Numbered from the stretch's first letter, positions 28,224 to 36,466 are shown. The stretch: DNA of 64,000 nucleotides from Desulfosporosinus nitroreducens (GCF_023897015.1 NZ_JAMHFY010000011.1:62001-126000); one strand, 5' to 3'. The notes: generated from the sequence alone by a model not told the origin. Made by a program: numbers and translations.

Positions 28224-28703
28224 ATGTTTACGATTATGATGTACATTGTGGCTTCCTGCTTGCTTATCCTTTCATTTGTAAAAGACAGAAAAAAGACGTT
28301 ACTAGCTATGAAAAAGGCTTGGAAGTCTTTTGAAAATATTCTGCCCCAGTTCCTAGCGATTATAGTTATTATAGGGATCATGCTGGCAGTCTTGAGTCCT
28401 GAGGTTATTTCGGGATTAATCGGAGAGAAATCAGGGTGGTTGGGGATGTTAATGGCTTCTCTGGTTGGTTCAGTTACCCTAATACCTGGATTTGTAGCAT
28501 TTCCATTGACTGCGGCTTTGTTGAAAAGCGGTGCTGGTATTATGCAAATCGCTGTATTTATTTCAACCTTAATGATGGTTGGAATCGTGTCAATCCCTCT
28601 GGAGATAAAGTATTTTGGCAAAAAGGCAGCCTTACTTAGGAATAGCTTAGCCTTCGTATTTTCGTTTATAGCAGCAATAGCAATCGGGGTGGTGTTGAGA
28701 TGA
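28224..28703 (+). CDS. Permease half, YraQ/DUF318-like (first subunit)
   Basis: 159 residues with four or five membrane segments. The motif GEKSGWLGMLMASLVGSVTLIPGFVAFPL matches the GxxSG...G(S/A)...P(L/G) signature of the DUF318 permease family, here in a half-size protein. The next gene encodes the other half and overlaps it by four bases (ATGA), so the two probably form a heterodimer. ATG 28224 has GGAGGAG nine bases upstream. Substrate unknown. Confidence 0.75.
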   Translation: MFTIMMYIVASCLLILSFVKDRKKTLLAMKKAWKSFENILPQFLAIIVIIGIMLAVLSPEVISGLIGEKSGWLGMLMASLVGSVTLIPGFVAFPLTAALLKSGAGIMQIAVFISTLMMVGIVSIPLEIKYFGKKAALLRNSLAFVFSFIAAIAIGVVLR

Positions 28704-29239
28704 AAATGCTAGCTAAACGATACAAGTACTTCTTGGCACTGATTGTGATTAATATGCTGGTTTACATTTTGTATCCATCAGTCGGCCAAAAGTCAATGAA
28801 CATCACATGGAACAATACGGTCGAAATGCTTTCGGTAATACCACCGATATTTGTATTATTAGGGCTATTAGATGTGTGGGTACAACGAGAAACAATGATC
28901 AAGTTGATGGGTGAGAAATCGGGGATAGTGGGAATTTTGATAGCATTTTTCTTAGGTTCAGCTGCAGCCGGGCCATTATACGCGGCTTTTCCTATAGCAG
29001 GAGTACTCCTGCACAAAGGGAGCAAGTTTTCTAATGTCTTAATCTTTATTGGTGCCTGGTCCACTACTAAAATACCGATGCTCTTATTTGAGGCTTCTGC
29101 GATGGGCTGGAAGTTTATGCTGACTCGGTTTGTAATCGACATACCCGGAATTATGGTAATAGCTTATGTCACTGAAAAGCTATTGAATGAAAAAGAAAAA
29201 CAGTATATTTATGATCAGGCTGGTAATGTTGTAGCATGA
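28700..29239 (+). CDS. Permease half, YraQ/DUF318-like (second subunit)
   Basis: 179 residues with about five membrane segments. It repeats the family signature as GEKSGIVGILIAFFLGSAAAGPLYAAFPI, which is clearly homologous to that of the preceding protein. The ATG overlaps the preceding stop codon, implying coupled translation and a 1:1 complex. YraQ-like permeases are proposed metal, metalloid or small-anion exporters; nothing here decides which. Confidence 0.75.
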   Translation: MKMLAKRYKYFLALIVINMLVYILYPSVGQKSMNITWNNTVEMLSVIPPIFVLLGLLDVWVQRETMIKLMGEKSGIVGILIAFFLGSAAAGPLYAAFPIAGVLLHKGSKFSNVLIFIGAWSTTKIPMLLFEASAMGWKFMLTRFVIDIPGIMVIAYVTEKLLNEKEKQYIYDQAGNVVA

Positions 29240-29328
29240 CGGAAATTGAATCTATTCGATGACAAGGCGGGTTTAAAAAGGTAGAATATAGGGAGACAAA
29301 TTAAAGCAAGTTGAAAGTGGAGGCTAAG

Positions 29329-29850
29329 ATGGAACTTATTCTTACAATCATTGGAATTAACGTGGTCTATGTGTCCTTATACACCCTGCGAATGATTTTC
29401 GTAATAAAAGGGCAGCGGATTTTGGCATCTATTCTTTCTGTAGTTGAGATTTTTGTTTATATGACAGGGCTGGGGATTGTCCTGCAAAATCTTGATAATT
29501 ATTGGAATCTAGCCGCTTACTGTGCTGGTTATGGATTAGGAGTATATATCGGCAGTCGAATCGAGGAATATATTGCTTTAGGTTATGTGACTGTTCAGGT
29601 AACAGTAGATTGTGTTGAAATAGAATTGCCGTCAATATTACGGGAATCTGGATATGGTGTTACTTCTTGGTTAGCCGATGGTAAAGATGGTCAACGGCTT
29701 ATGATGCAGGTTTTAGCAAAGAGGAGCAATGAACGTAAGTTGCTTGACATCCTCGATAAAAATTGCCCCAAAGCTTTTGTTGTTTCTTATGAACCTAAAA
29801 ATTTCAAAGGCGGATTTTGGATTAAACGAATGCCTAAACCTTTTGAATAG
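29329..29850 (+). CDS. DUF2179 (UPF0316-like) membrane protein
   Basis: 173 residues. Three membrane helices (about 3-22, 32-55 and 60-80) are followed by a cytoplasmic DUF2179 domain (about 90-173, with GYGVTSWLADGKDGQRLMMQVLAKR). DUF2179 modules occur in YitT-type proteins and may bind ligands. ATG 29329 follows GTGGAGG at a six-base spacing. A short terminator at 29856-29897 follows. Function unknown. Confidence 0.82.
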   Translation: MELILTIIGINVVYVSLYTLRMIFVIKGQRILASILSVVEIFVYMTGLGIVLQNLDNYWNLAAYCAGYGLGVYIGSRIEEYIALGYVTVQVTVDCVEIELPSILRESGYGVTSWLADGKDGQRLMMQVLAKRSNERKLLDILDKNCPKAFVVSYEPKNFKGGFWIKRMPKPFE

Positions 29851-29855
29851 TGAAG

Positions 29856-29897
29856 CAAACAGCCCTTATGGTAGGAATCTATCATAGGGGCTGTTTG
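29856..29897 (+). terminator. Terminator after the DUF2179 gene
   Basis: CAAACAGCCC-type stem (29856-29874) pairs with the complementary bases at 29879-29897 with two mismatches. It begins six bases after the stop codon. Confidence 0.65.
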
Positions 29898-29946
29898 TAT
29901 GGGCATAACTAAGGGGCAGAAAATATATTTTGGGTGAAAGCTGCTC

Positions 29947-30110
29947 GGCGATACTCTATCCTACGCCGGTAGGCATTCCTACTGGGATCACGGCTTCGGC
30001 GATACTCTATCCTACGCCGGTAGGCATTCCTATTGGGACCACGGCTTCGGCGATACTCTCCACCGGAGACTATCGTACCGGAGACTATCGTCACCGAAGT
30101 AGAATAAGGA
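29947..30110. repeat. 51-bp tandem repeat with a degenerate third unit
   Basis: Units begin at 29947, 29998 and 30049, exactly 51 bases apart. The first two differ at only a few bases; the third matches for about a dozen bases and then shifts to a short CGGAGACTATCGT repeat (two copies, near 30063-30090). G+C is visibly higher than in the flanks. On the minus strand it is open and would encode a 17-residue Arg/Tyr-rich repeat, but no plausible gene start exists. It fills the gap between the DUF2179 gene and the small minus-strand gene. Confidence 0.85.
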
Positions 30111-30154
30111 ACACCCACAAGAAGTGGGAGTCGTGGAATTGATAAAATAGGTAA

Positions 30155-30418
30155 CTAAGCTTTGTATAAATACCATTTACAAGTACTTAGCTCATATTTG
30201 AGTTCGTACAGTTTTAATAGCCCGTTCAGTTCACTTTGGCAACGAAAAATAATCATGCGATTACCGGCAAGTTTCTCTTCGGAGCGGGTCAAGATTCGGT
30301 CTACCTTAACAACTGCGTTGGAGGCATCAGCGGAAGTCATTTTATATCGAATAGGATTAGGGGTTCCTTCTAGTGTAAACCATGCAATCATTTCGATTGG
30401 CTGCATTAAAATCTTCAT
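30155..30418 (-). CDS. Small conserved-looking hypothetical protein
   Basis: 87 residues. It reads MKILMQPIEMIAWFTLEGTP at the front, then a basic region (KVDRILTRSEEKLAGNRMIIFRC) and ends KYELSTCKWYLYKA. I recall similar small proteins in clostridia but no named family. The ATG at 30418 has AGGTG upstream. A LexA-like box lies 60 bases upstream, so it may be DNA-damage inducible. It is monocistronic. Confidence 0.6.
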   Translation of the reverse strand: MKILMQPIEMIAWFTLEGTPNPIRYKMTSADASNAVVKVDRILTRSEEKLAGNRMIIFRCQSELNGLLKLYELKYELSTCKWYLYKA

Positions 30419-30477
30419 ATATATCACCTAGCCTACATTAAAGAATATACTATTAGCTGTCATAACTTTACTTTAGC

Positions 30478-30491
30478 GGAACAAATGTTCC
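30478..30491. promoter_or_regulatory. Putative LexA (SOS) box
   Basis: GGAACAAATGTTCC is a near-perfect palindrome that fits the Gram-positive LexA consensus CGAACRNRYGTTYC at 13 of 14 positions. It stands in the expected promoter position of the minus-strand gene starting at 30418. The remaining gap to 30695 shows no other feature. Confidence 0.5.
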
Positions 30492-30695
30492 GTGTAAAGA
30501 GTATATATGTTTCCGGCGTAAATTATTCCTAAAATATATTTTTTGAAGCAAAAACTAGCGAGACCTTTCTATCTTTATTTTGATTTTAAATCAAAACTTT
30601 AAAATGTTTATTAAATTAAGAAGGATTCAAATAGTAGGTGTAGAATAGAGTGTATAAGCATAGCAAAATAATCTGAATAGTTAGGAGCTGAGTTT

Positions 30696-31124
30696 ATGTT
30701 TAAAAAGATTTTGGTAGCTACAGATGCCTCGGAGTATTCACAACGAGCGCTAAAGACTGCTTTAGAAATTGCACAGAAATATGGCGCTGAGGTTGAACTT
30801 CTGTTCGTTACGTACATTAGGGAAGCGTATTGGGGCTATAATGTGACTTATGGCGTTTTGGTTCCTCAGGAACAAATTGACGAATCAGGAGAGCGCGCCT
30901 TAGACGCTACACTTGAGGGAATTGATGTAGGAGATGTCGTTTTAAAAAGGAAAAAGGTACAAGGATATCCAGCAACTATGATCTTAGAAGAAGTTGAGAA
31001 AGAGGGAATTGATTTAGTGGTCATGGGGAGCCATGGCTATGGACCGATTACGGGTTCTTTGTTAGGAAGTGTGAGTCAGCATGTCCTCCACCGTGCAGAA
31101 TGCCCTGTTCTGATTGTTAAGTAA
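30696..31124 (+). CDS. Universal stress protein A family protein
   Basis: 142 residues, a single UspA domain. FKKILVATDASEYSQRAL at the front and the ATP-binding loop VVMGSHGYGPITGSLLGSVS near the end (G-2x-G-9x-G-S/T pattern) are diagnostic, so it probably binds ATP. ATG 30696 has TAGGAG upstream. A close paralogue follows at 31323, likely from a tandem duplication. Confidence 0.93.
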   Translation: MFKKILVATDASEYSQRALKTALEIAQKYGAEVELLFVTYIREAYWGYNVTYGVLVPQEQIDESGERALDATLEGIDVGDVVLKRKKVQGYPATMILEEVEKEGIDLVVMGSHGYGPITGSLLGSVSQHVLHRAECPVLIVK

Positions 31125-31322
31125 ATGAGGTTTGAAATAGCTAAAAGTTATGGAGACAATATGAGTACGCTATTGACTAGTGATATATATTAATGATAAT
31201 GTTCAGATGTAGTCATTATATTCTGTTTTTGCCGTAATTTAGTTTACGAAGTCCGCAGATCCTCATAGTAGGCAGATCACTAGAAAACAGTTGAAAGATC
31301 TGAATTAGGAGGAGGGTGAAGC

Positions 31323-31751
31323 ATGTTTAAAAAGATATTGGTAGCCACGGATGCTTCGGAGTATTCACGTCGAGCGTTACAAAATGCTTTGGATCTTGCC
31401 CGGAAATTCCAGTCTGAAATCGTGCTTTTGTTTGTCACGTATAATCCGGAAGCCTATTGGGGTTATAATTCAGCTTATACCATAGAAATTACGCGAGAAG
31501 AGATTGAAGAAAGAGGAAAGCTGACGTTAGAAGCATCCATTAAAGGAATCGATATTAGCGGCGTCCCCTTTAAGAAAAAAATGATACAAGGACACCCATC
31601 GACCGTAATTTTAGAAGAAGTTATCAATGAGAATATCGACTTGGTAGTAATGGGAAGTCATGGCTACGGGCCAATAACCGGAGCGGTATTAGGCAGTGTG
31701 AGTCAGCGCGTCCTGAGAAAAGCAACCTGTCCTGTTCTTATCGTGAAATAA
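31323..31751 (+). CDS. Universal stress protein A family protein (paralogue)
   Basis: 142 residues, same length as the preceding UspA gene and similar throughout, including FKKILVATDASEYSRRAL and VVMGSHGYGPITGAVLGSVS. Divergence is concentrated in the middle (residues about 20-90). It has its own AGGAGGAGG site, and 198 bases separate it from its twin, so it may be separately transcribed. A terminator follows. Confidence 0.93.
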   Translation: MFKKILVATDASEYSRRALQNALDLARKFQSEIVLLFVTYNPEAYWGYNSAYTIEITREEIEERGKLTLEASIKGIDISGVPFKKKMIQGHPSTVILEEVINENIDLVVMGSHGYGPITGAVLGSVSQRVLRKATCPVLIVK

Positions 31752-31772
31752 AGCAATGAGCTGAACATTGAA

Positions 31773-31812
31773 AAGGCTGTTGACATCAAATTTGTCGACA
31801 GCCTTCTTAAAT
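31773..31812 (+). terminator. Terminator after the second UspA gene
   Basis: AAGGCTGTTGAC (31773-31784) pairs with GTCGACAGCCTT (31794-31805) with one G-T pair, followed by CTTAAATT. It may also serve the convergent gene at 31849. Confidence 0.7.
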
Positions 31813-31848
31813 TAGAAATTGTATAAGTTAAGCTTCCAGTAAGGCGGG

Positions 31849-32364
31849 CTAAAACGGAAGGCCCATACGTCGAATGAGGGCAAATCCTGCTCGTTTGGCG
31901 AGGGGGAAGAATACTTTGCGTACAAGAGGCAGGCCGACACGCCGAATGAGAGGAATTCCTACTTTGCGTGCTAAAGGAGGACCAACGTGTTGTGCGATGG
32001 GAAGTCCTACTTTGCGTGCCAAGGGAGGTCCGAATTGCTTCATGAGAGAAGGACCGTATTTTTTCAGAAGAACTCCAGCCTGTTGTTGCCAGAGGTCAGG
32101 CGATTCTGCTGTTGCGGAGGAGGATTGAAGTTGCGGTAAAGTTGTTTGCTTTTGAATAGGAGACGTCGGTTGAGTTACTGGTTGAGTTATAGGTTGACCT
32201 ACCGGCTTATTCATTGATTCGGAAGCCGGTCTGGAATTCTGCAGTTGGTCAATTGATGGCCCGGGCCCCTGCTGCTGAGCAGGTTTAGTTTCCTGCCGTT
32301 GCATGGGGGAGAACCTGTTGTATTGGGTTGGAGAGTAACCCCGTTGCCCCATCAACGATTTCAT
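31849..32364 (-). CDS. Octapeptide-repeat cationic protein
   Basis: 171 residues of unusual composition. Residues about 10-85 are rich in Gln, Pro and Ser and look disordered. The last 65 residues consist of about eight tandem octapeptides of the form G-(P/L/I)-P-L-x-R-K/R-V (GPPLARKV, GLPIAQHV, GPPLARKV, GIPLIRRV, GLPLVRKV, then degenerate copies). The repeats alternate hydrophobic and basic residues, suggesting binding to membrane, nucleic acid or another polyanion. ATG 32364 has GGGGG seven bases upstream. I recognise no family. Confidence 0.65.
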   Translation of the reverse strand: MKSLMGQRGYSPTQYNRFSPMQRQETKPAQQQGPGPSIDQLQNSRPASESMNKPVGQPITQPVTQPTSPIQKQTTLPQLQSSSATAESPDLWQQQAGVLLKKYGPSLMKQFGPPLARKVGLPIAQHVGPPLARKVGIPLIRRVGLPLVRKVFFPLAKRAGFALIRRMGLPF

Positions 32365-32469
32365 GGGCAAGCCCCCTTATATAAATGTGTGAATCCTTGA
32401 GTTCATAATACACGGTATGCATTTTTAAGAATAATGTTCCATATAAGTTAATCATTGGATGAAACGTGT

Positions 32470-32520
32470 GGGGGGACAGCTCTTTTAACACAATTAATAT
32501 GTTAAAAGACCGTCCCCCTT
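32470..32520. repeat. Inverted repeat with GGGGACGGT core
   Basis: A 20-base arm at 32471-32490 (GGGGGACAGCTCTTTTAACA) pairs with 32502-32519 with small bulges. Its GACCGTCCCCC arm matches the dispersed element at 19629. It lies between two minus-strand genes and could terminate the niaP-like transcript, whose stop is 77 bases before. Confidence 0.55.
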
Positions 32521-32596
32521 GTTGTGGAATTAAATAATGTTAAGAAGCAGTTGCCCTATTACTTCAACTGCGTTATTAATGAAAATATGATTTTAA

Positions 32597-33922
32597 CTAA
32601 GAGTCTTCATCCATGGGCCTGCCTTTTGTTTCTTCGCCAAGGATGATTACATTGAGGGCAGTCAGAATTAGTACTGTCGAAAACATAAGGAAAACAGATT
32701 GTGAGGATAACCGGTAAGATCCTATCATTAACCCGACTACGATGGGGGCCAGAATTCCTCCGATTCTTCCGAATCCAGCAGCCCACCCAGACCCAGTGGC
32801 CCGAGCATGCGTCGGATAAAGTTCAGGTGTATAGGTATAGACAATTCCCCATGCCCCAAGATTAAAGAAGGACATTAGAGATCCCGTTAAAAGGATGGTT
32901 TGGACATCCGTGCTTAGTCCAAAGAAATAGGCGGAAATTGCTGTACCGATGAGATAGATAGTCAGCGTTGGCTTTCGACCAATCTTGTCCACCAAATACG
33001 CAGCACTGAAATAGCCAGGGATTTGCGCCAATGTCATCGTCATAACATATTGGAAGCTCTTGGTTAAAGTGAATCCCTTGAGGGCTAATAGGGAAGGAAG
33101 CCAAGTGAAGATTCCGTAATAGGCGAAGACTATACCAAACCAGAGAAGCCAAAGAAAGACTGTTCTCTTGATGAATCTTCTAGAAAAGAGTTCTGTTACT
33201 GCCATTTTAGGCCCAGTTTTCGAAATATGTTGCGGGACCTGTTTCGTAGCAGGGCGTTCGATACCTGATTGAATTTCGATACTCTTAACAATTGCTTCCG
33301 CTTGATCTAATTTACCCTTTGAGGCTAAATAGCGTGGTGATTCCGGAATAGACTTCCATAGATAGAATACATAAAGGGCAGGGAGGGCGCCAATGTAAAA
33401 TGCAGATTGCCACCCTAACCAAGGAATGATGACATATGAGACTAGAGCAGCTAAGAGCCACCCAATAGCCCAAAAACTTTCCAAGAGGACAAGAAATTTA
33501 CCACGGTGTTTGGCTGGAGAAAATTCACTCACCAACGTTACTGCGACAGGTAGTTGACCGCCTAAACCAAAGCCGACCAAGAAGCGAAAAAACAAGAGGG
33601 ATTCATAGTTCCAAGACAGTCCGCATAATCCCGTGGCGATACTATAAATTATCAGAGTCGAGGCAAAAACCTTCTTGCGGCCAATAAGGTCCGCAATAGT
33701 TCCGGAAAGAATAGCCCCAATTGCCATACCGACAAGTCCAATGCTTCCGATTGTACCAACTTGCTCTGGACTTAGATTCCAAGCCTTCATTAATACGGGG
33801 AGGACAAAGGAAATGATACCCGTGTCCATAGAGTCAAACATCCAACCTAAGCCGGCCGAGATCAATAGGAGATAATGAAATCTAGAGACGGGTAATGTTT
33901 CTAGGCGTTGTGTTAAGGTCAT
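32597..33922 (-). CDS. MFS transporter, NiaP-like niacin permease
   Basis: 441 residues with twelve membrane helices. The sequence closely follows the Bacillus NiaP (YceI) niacin transporter as I remember it: GLGWMFDSMDTGIISFVLP in helix 1, WNLSPEQVGTIGS, LIGRKKVF, LVSEFSPAKHRGKFLVLLES, and the late SFFNLGAWGIVYTYTPELYP and RATGSGWAAGFGRIGGI. It lies next to the nicotinate locus and divergent from its sigma-54 activator. It is therefore likely the route for nicotinate entry, either for NAD synthesis or for catabolism. The ATG at 33922 follows AAAGGA. Confidence 0.8.
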   Translation of the reverse strand: MTLTQRLETLPVSRFHYLLLISAGLGWMFDSMDTGIISFVLPVLMKAWNLSPEQVGTIGSIGLVGMAIGAILSGTIADLIGRKKVFASTLIIYSIATGLCGLSWNYESLLFFRFLVGFGLGGQLPVAVTLVSEFSPAKHRGKFLVLLESFWAIGWLLAALVSYVIIPWLGWQSAFYIGALPALYVFYLWKSIPESPRYLASKGKLDQAEAIVKSIEIQSGIERPATKQVPQHISKTGPKMAVTELFSRRFIKRTVFLWLLWFGIVFAYYGIFTWLPSLLALKGFTLTKSFQYVMTMTLAQIPGYFSAAYLVDKIGRKPTLTIYLIGTAISAYFFGLSTDVQTILLTGSLMSFFNLGAWGIVYTYTPELYPTHARATGSGWAAGFGRIGGILAPIVVGLMIGSYRLSSQSVFLMFSTVLILTALNVIILGEETKGRPMDEDS

Positions 33923-34380
33923 TTCATTCGTCCTTTCTAATATAATTTGTTATGTTCTATACATGTATGACGTTTTCTGTAGTATAATACATTTTCCTTA
34001 TTATGTCGCAAAATTCTAAAATAAAGGAATTAGCAGAGATCATTCGATTTGTTATTTTGGAAGGCTATTTGTCGAATTAGTAGTCACAAGGCATTGTTTA
34101 GATCTTAAGAATAGCGTCTTTAGGTAAGTGTGTGACCTGTATAGTAGAACTGGCCGATGGATTACTTGGTCATGAGAGATTGAATAGATTTCTTTTGATA
34201 AAAATATTTCGACATTTTCCTGTTCGAACGGTTATTATAAAGGTAGCAAACGGGACTGCTTGGGTTTAAAAATGGGGATATTTTTGGATTGCGAAGAGAA
34301 TTGGATTGATAAGTTTCTACTAAGTTCAGAGGTTATTTAAGTCATCTTGCCTGTTAATAATTGTATTTGTGGAGGTTGAA
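33923..34380. other. Divergent intergenic region between niaP-like and activator genes
   Basis: About 460 bases, AT-rich. A palindromic ATACATGTAT is near 33959-33968, just upstream of the transporter gene, and could be an operator. I found no -24/-12 sigma-54 promoter, so the activator is probably read from an ordinary promoter. No gene is visible. Confidence 0.4.
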
Positions 34381-35988
34381 ATGAGCAATCATTATGATTT
34401 GGAAAAACTTATAATGATCTTGCCAATTTTGGCAAGATCAATGGGTGGATATGCAACGATTACTGACTTTGGAGGACGTCGATTATGTACCGTTGATTGG
34501 AACGGAACGGAAATAACGAAATTGAATGGAGAGATATACGATTTAGCGAGAGATGCGGGTCAACAAGCTTGTCCGTTAATTGGTGTTTCTCAAATAGTAG
34601 ATCAGGCTGATGCTTGGGCATTGCCAATAGGTGACTATGTCTTGTCGTGCAGTAATGTTGAACGGCTCAAAAGAGAACAGAAATTCCTGGATGCATTTAT
34701 TAAGGCGCTTCCGATGATCGCCCAAGTGGCAGGTGGGGAAGCTGTAATTTTTAACGATATGGGTGAACGGTTATTAAGTTATTACTCGAATGGAACCGAG
34801 CGACACCAATTGAAGGGGCAAGTGAGCAAACAGGCCCGACAAGCTATGGCTTCCCAGGAGCCTGTGGTAGGAAAGTCTTTTTCTGTTAATGGAGCAATGG
34901 CTGTACGTATTCCTATTACAGAGAAAATTGGTTTCGGATTTAATAATGAAAATGCAGTTCGCCAACATCAAAAATTATATGATGAAGTTAAGAAATTTCA
35001 AAGTGCGAACTATTGTTTTGAAGATATTATAGGGGAAAGTGAAGTATTAGCCAAAACAAAGAGTATGGCAAAATTCGTTGCAAATGGTATTTCGTCGATT
35101 CTTATTTATGGAGAAACTGGAACTGGAAAGGAATTGTTTGCTCAATCAGTTCATAATGCCAGTGAGCGTCGATATCGGCCGTTCGTGGCGTTAAACTGTG
35201 GAGCTCTACCAGCTTCCCTTATTGAGAGTAATCTCTTTGGTTATGAAGAAGGGGCTTTTACCGGGGCGAAGAAAGGAGGAAGCCCTGGTGCTTTTGAACA
35301 AGCGAATGGGGGTACTATCTTTCTCGATGAAATTAGTGAGATGGAAATTAGCCTACAAACCAAATTGCTGAGAGTGCTTCAAGAAAGAGAAGTAGTACGA
35401 GTGGGCGGATTCAAAGCTAAGAGAATTGATGTTAGGGTCATTGCCTCCACCAATAAAGAATTAAACGATCTCATTGCGGATGGGAACTTTAGGCAGGACC
35501 TTTTCTATCGATTAAACGTGGTCCAGTTGAAAATTCCTTCGCTGAGAGAGCGGGTTGGGGATATTGTTTTATTAGCCAGATACTTTGTTCATAAATTTGC
35601 TTTGTCCTTTGGTAAACCTATTGAGGATATTGACAACGGAACATTGAAGATATTGCAAAATTATCCCTGGCCGGGAAATGTCCGTGAACTTCAGAATTGT
35701 ATCGAATCTGCAATGAATATGGTACGGGAGGAGTCGATACTCCTACCTGAACACTTGCCGCTTTACCTGAGGCAAGGCCAAAAAGCTCTGCAAGAATCCG
35801 TGGTTGTTGAAATCGGGAATGGGCTTAATTTAAAAGAAGCTTTGTCAGGAACCGAAAAACTAATTATCCAAAAAGCCCTAGAAATGGCTAAGTATAAAAA
35901 GGTTAAAACCGCTCGCATTCTAGGTATAAGTACAGCGACCTTATGGCGGAAACTAACTGAGTATGGGATGGAACGAGAGCATATCTAA
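34381..35988 (+). CDS. Sigma-54-dependent activator with duplicated sensor domain
   Basis: 535 residues. Two tandem sensor repeats (about 5-88 and 98-188) share the pattern LPxxA...GG.A...D..G.RLL.....NGTE...L.G....AR.A. An AAA+ domain (about 213-440) follows with Walker A GETGTGKE, the sigma-54 contact loop GAFTGA, Walker B GTIFLDEI and the arginine-finger region. A Fis-type HTH ends the protein (about 490-530, VKTARILGISTATLWRKLTEYG). It is the obvious activator of the sigma-54 promoters at 36220, 36416, 38798 and 38984. ATG 34381 has GGAGG five bases upstream. Ligand unknown; a methylated amine or nicotinate is the natural guess. Confidence 0.93.
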   Translation: MSNHYDLEKLIMILPILARSMGGYATITDFGGRRLCTVDWNGTEITKLNGEIYDLARDAGQQACPLIGVSQIVDQADAWALPIGDYVLSCSNVERLKREQKFLDAFIKALPMIAQVAGGEAVIFNDMGERLLSYYSNGTERHQLKGQVSKQARQAMASQEPVVGKSFSVNGAMAVRIPITEKIGFGFNNENAVRQHQKLYDEVKKFQSANYCFEDIIGESEVLAKTKSMAKFVANGISSILIYGETGTGKELFAQSVHNASERRYRPFVALNCGALPASLIESNLFGYEEGAFTGAKKGGSPGAFEQANGGTIFLDEISEMEISLQTKLLRVLQEREVVRVGGFKAKRIDVRVIASTNKELNDLIADGNFRQDLFYRLNVVQLKIPSLRERVGDIVLLARYFVHKFALSFGKPIEDIDNGTLKILQNYPWPGNVRELQNCIESAMNMVREESILLPEHLPLYLRQGQKALQESVVVEIGNGLNLKEALSGTEKLIIQKALEMAKYKKVKTARILGISTATLWRKLTEYGMEREHI

Positions 35989-36027
35989 ATTATAATAGAA
36001 CTATTTAAGCTCAACATCTTTAGAGCT

Positions 36028-36043
36028 ATTTCATTAATGAAAT
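36028..36043. promoter_or_regulatory. Putative enhancer (UAS) palindrome for the sigma-54 activator
   Basis: ATTTCATTAATGAAAT is a perfect 16-base palindrome centred about 185 bases upstream of the -24 element at 36220. Its core matches the larger palindrome at 38591-38636, at the same distance from the second copy of the promoter. That is a typical position for an enhancer-binding-protein site. Confidence 0.6.
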
Positions 36044-36219
36044 GACTCATTGCAAACTTGAAACACCTTCTTAATTATTTACCTATTCAGTGGGTGAAAT
36101 CATTTCGAAGGTGAATTGATACCCTTGTCATTTATCTACAAATATTAGCTCGAATTACATTATACCGTTTAAATACGCCTTAAAAAGACAGAATAAAGGT
36201 TATTTAAAGAATATAATTA

Positions 36220-36235
36220 TGGCACGAAATTTGCA
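36220..36235 (+). promoter_or_regulatory. Sigma-54 (-24/-12) promoter of the BCCT gene
   Basis: TGGCACGAAATTTGCA fits the consensus TGGCACGNNNNTTGCW at every fixed position, with ten bases between the GG and GC pairs. Transcription should begin near 36247. Confidence 0.9.
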
Positions 36236-36310
36236 AACCTAAGTGAATAAGTATTAAAAATAATCACTTAATACTGAATTGCTTTTTGATTCTCAAAAAG
36301 TGTTCAAGGC

Positions 36311-36355
36311 AATGGTGCCTTAGATTAGTAGTAATAACTAACCTAAGGCACCATT
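36311..36355 (+). promoter_or_regulatory. Long leader hairpin, copy A
   Basis: Bases 36311-36328 pair with 36338-36355 with one A-C mismatch and a nine-base loop. The stem includes GGTGCCTTAG. No U-run follows, and it lies between the two sigma-54 promoters, so it may act in the leader RNA or as a DNA site. It is conserved in copy B. Confidence 0.75.
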
Positions 36356-36415
36356 TCGGCTATTTTGAAAGGAGAGATGTCCCTTATGTAAAAATAACTG
36401 ATCTATGTGGTTCGT

Positions 36416-36431
36416 TGGTACGCGAATTGCA
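36416..36431 (+). promoter_or_regulatory. Second sigma-54-like promoter, copy A
   Basis: TGGTACGCGAATTGCA matches the sigma-54 consensus except C to T at position 4, with correct spacing. It is conserved in copy B at 38984. Confidence 0.65.
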
Positions 36432-36466
36432 TATGTCATTCTGTACCGGCTAAACAGTGGTGATAC

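Noticed and set aside
29947-30110. Possible CRISPR array
   Set aside because: The 51-bp units abut with no unique spacers and number only two to three.
29909-30118. Minus-strand Arg/Tyr-repeat ORF over the 51-bp array
   Set aside because: It is an open frame created by the repeat, with no ribosome-binding site and no homologous features.
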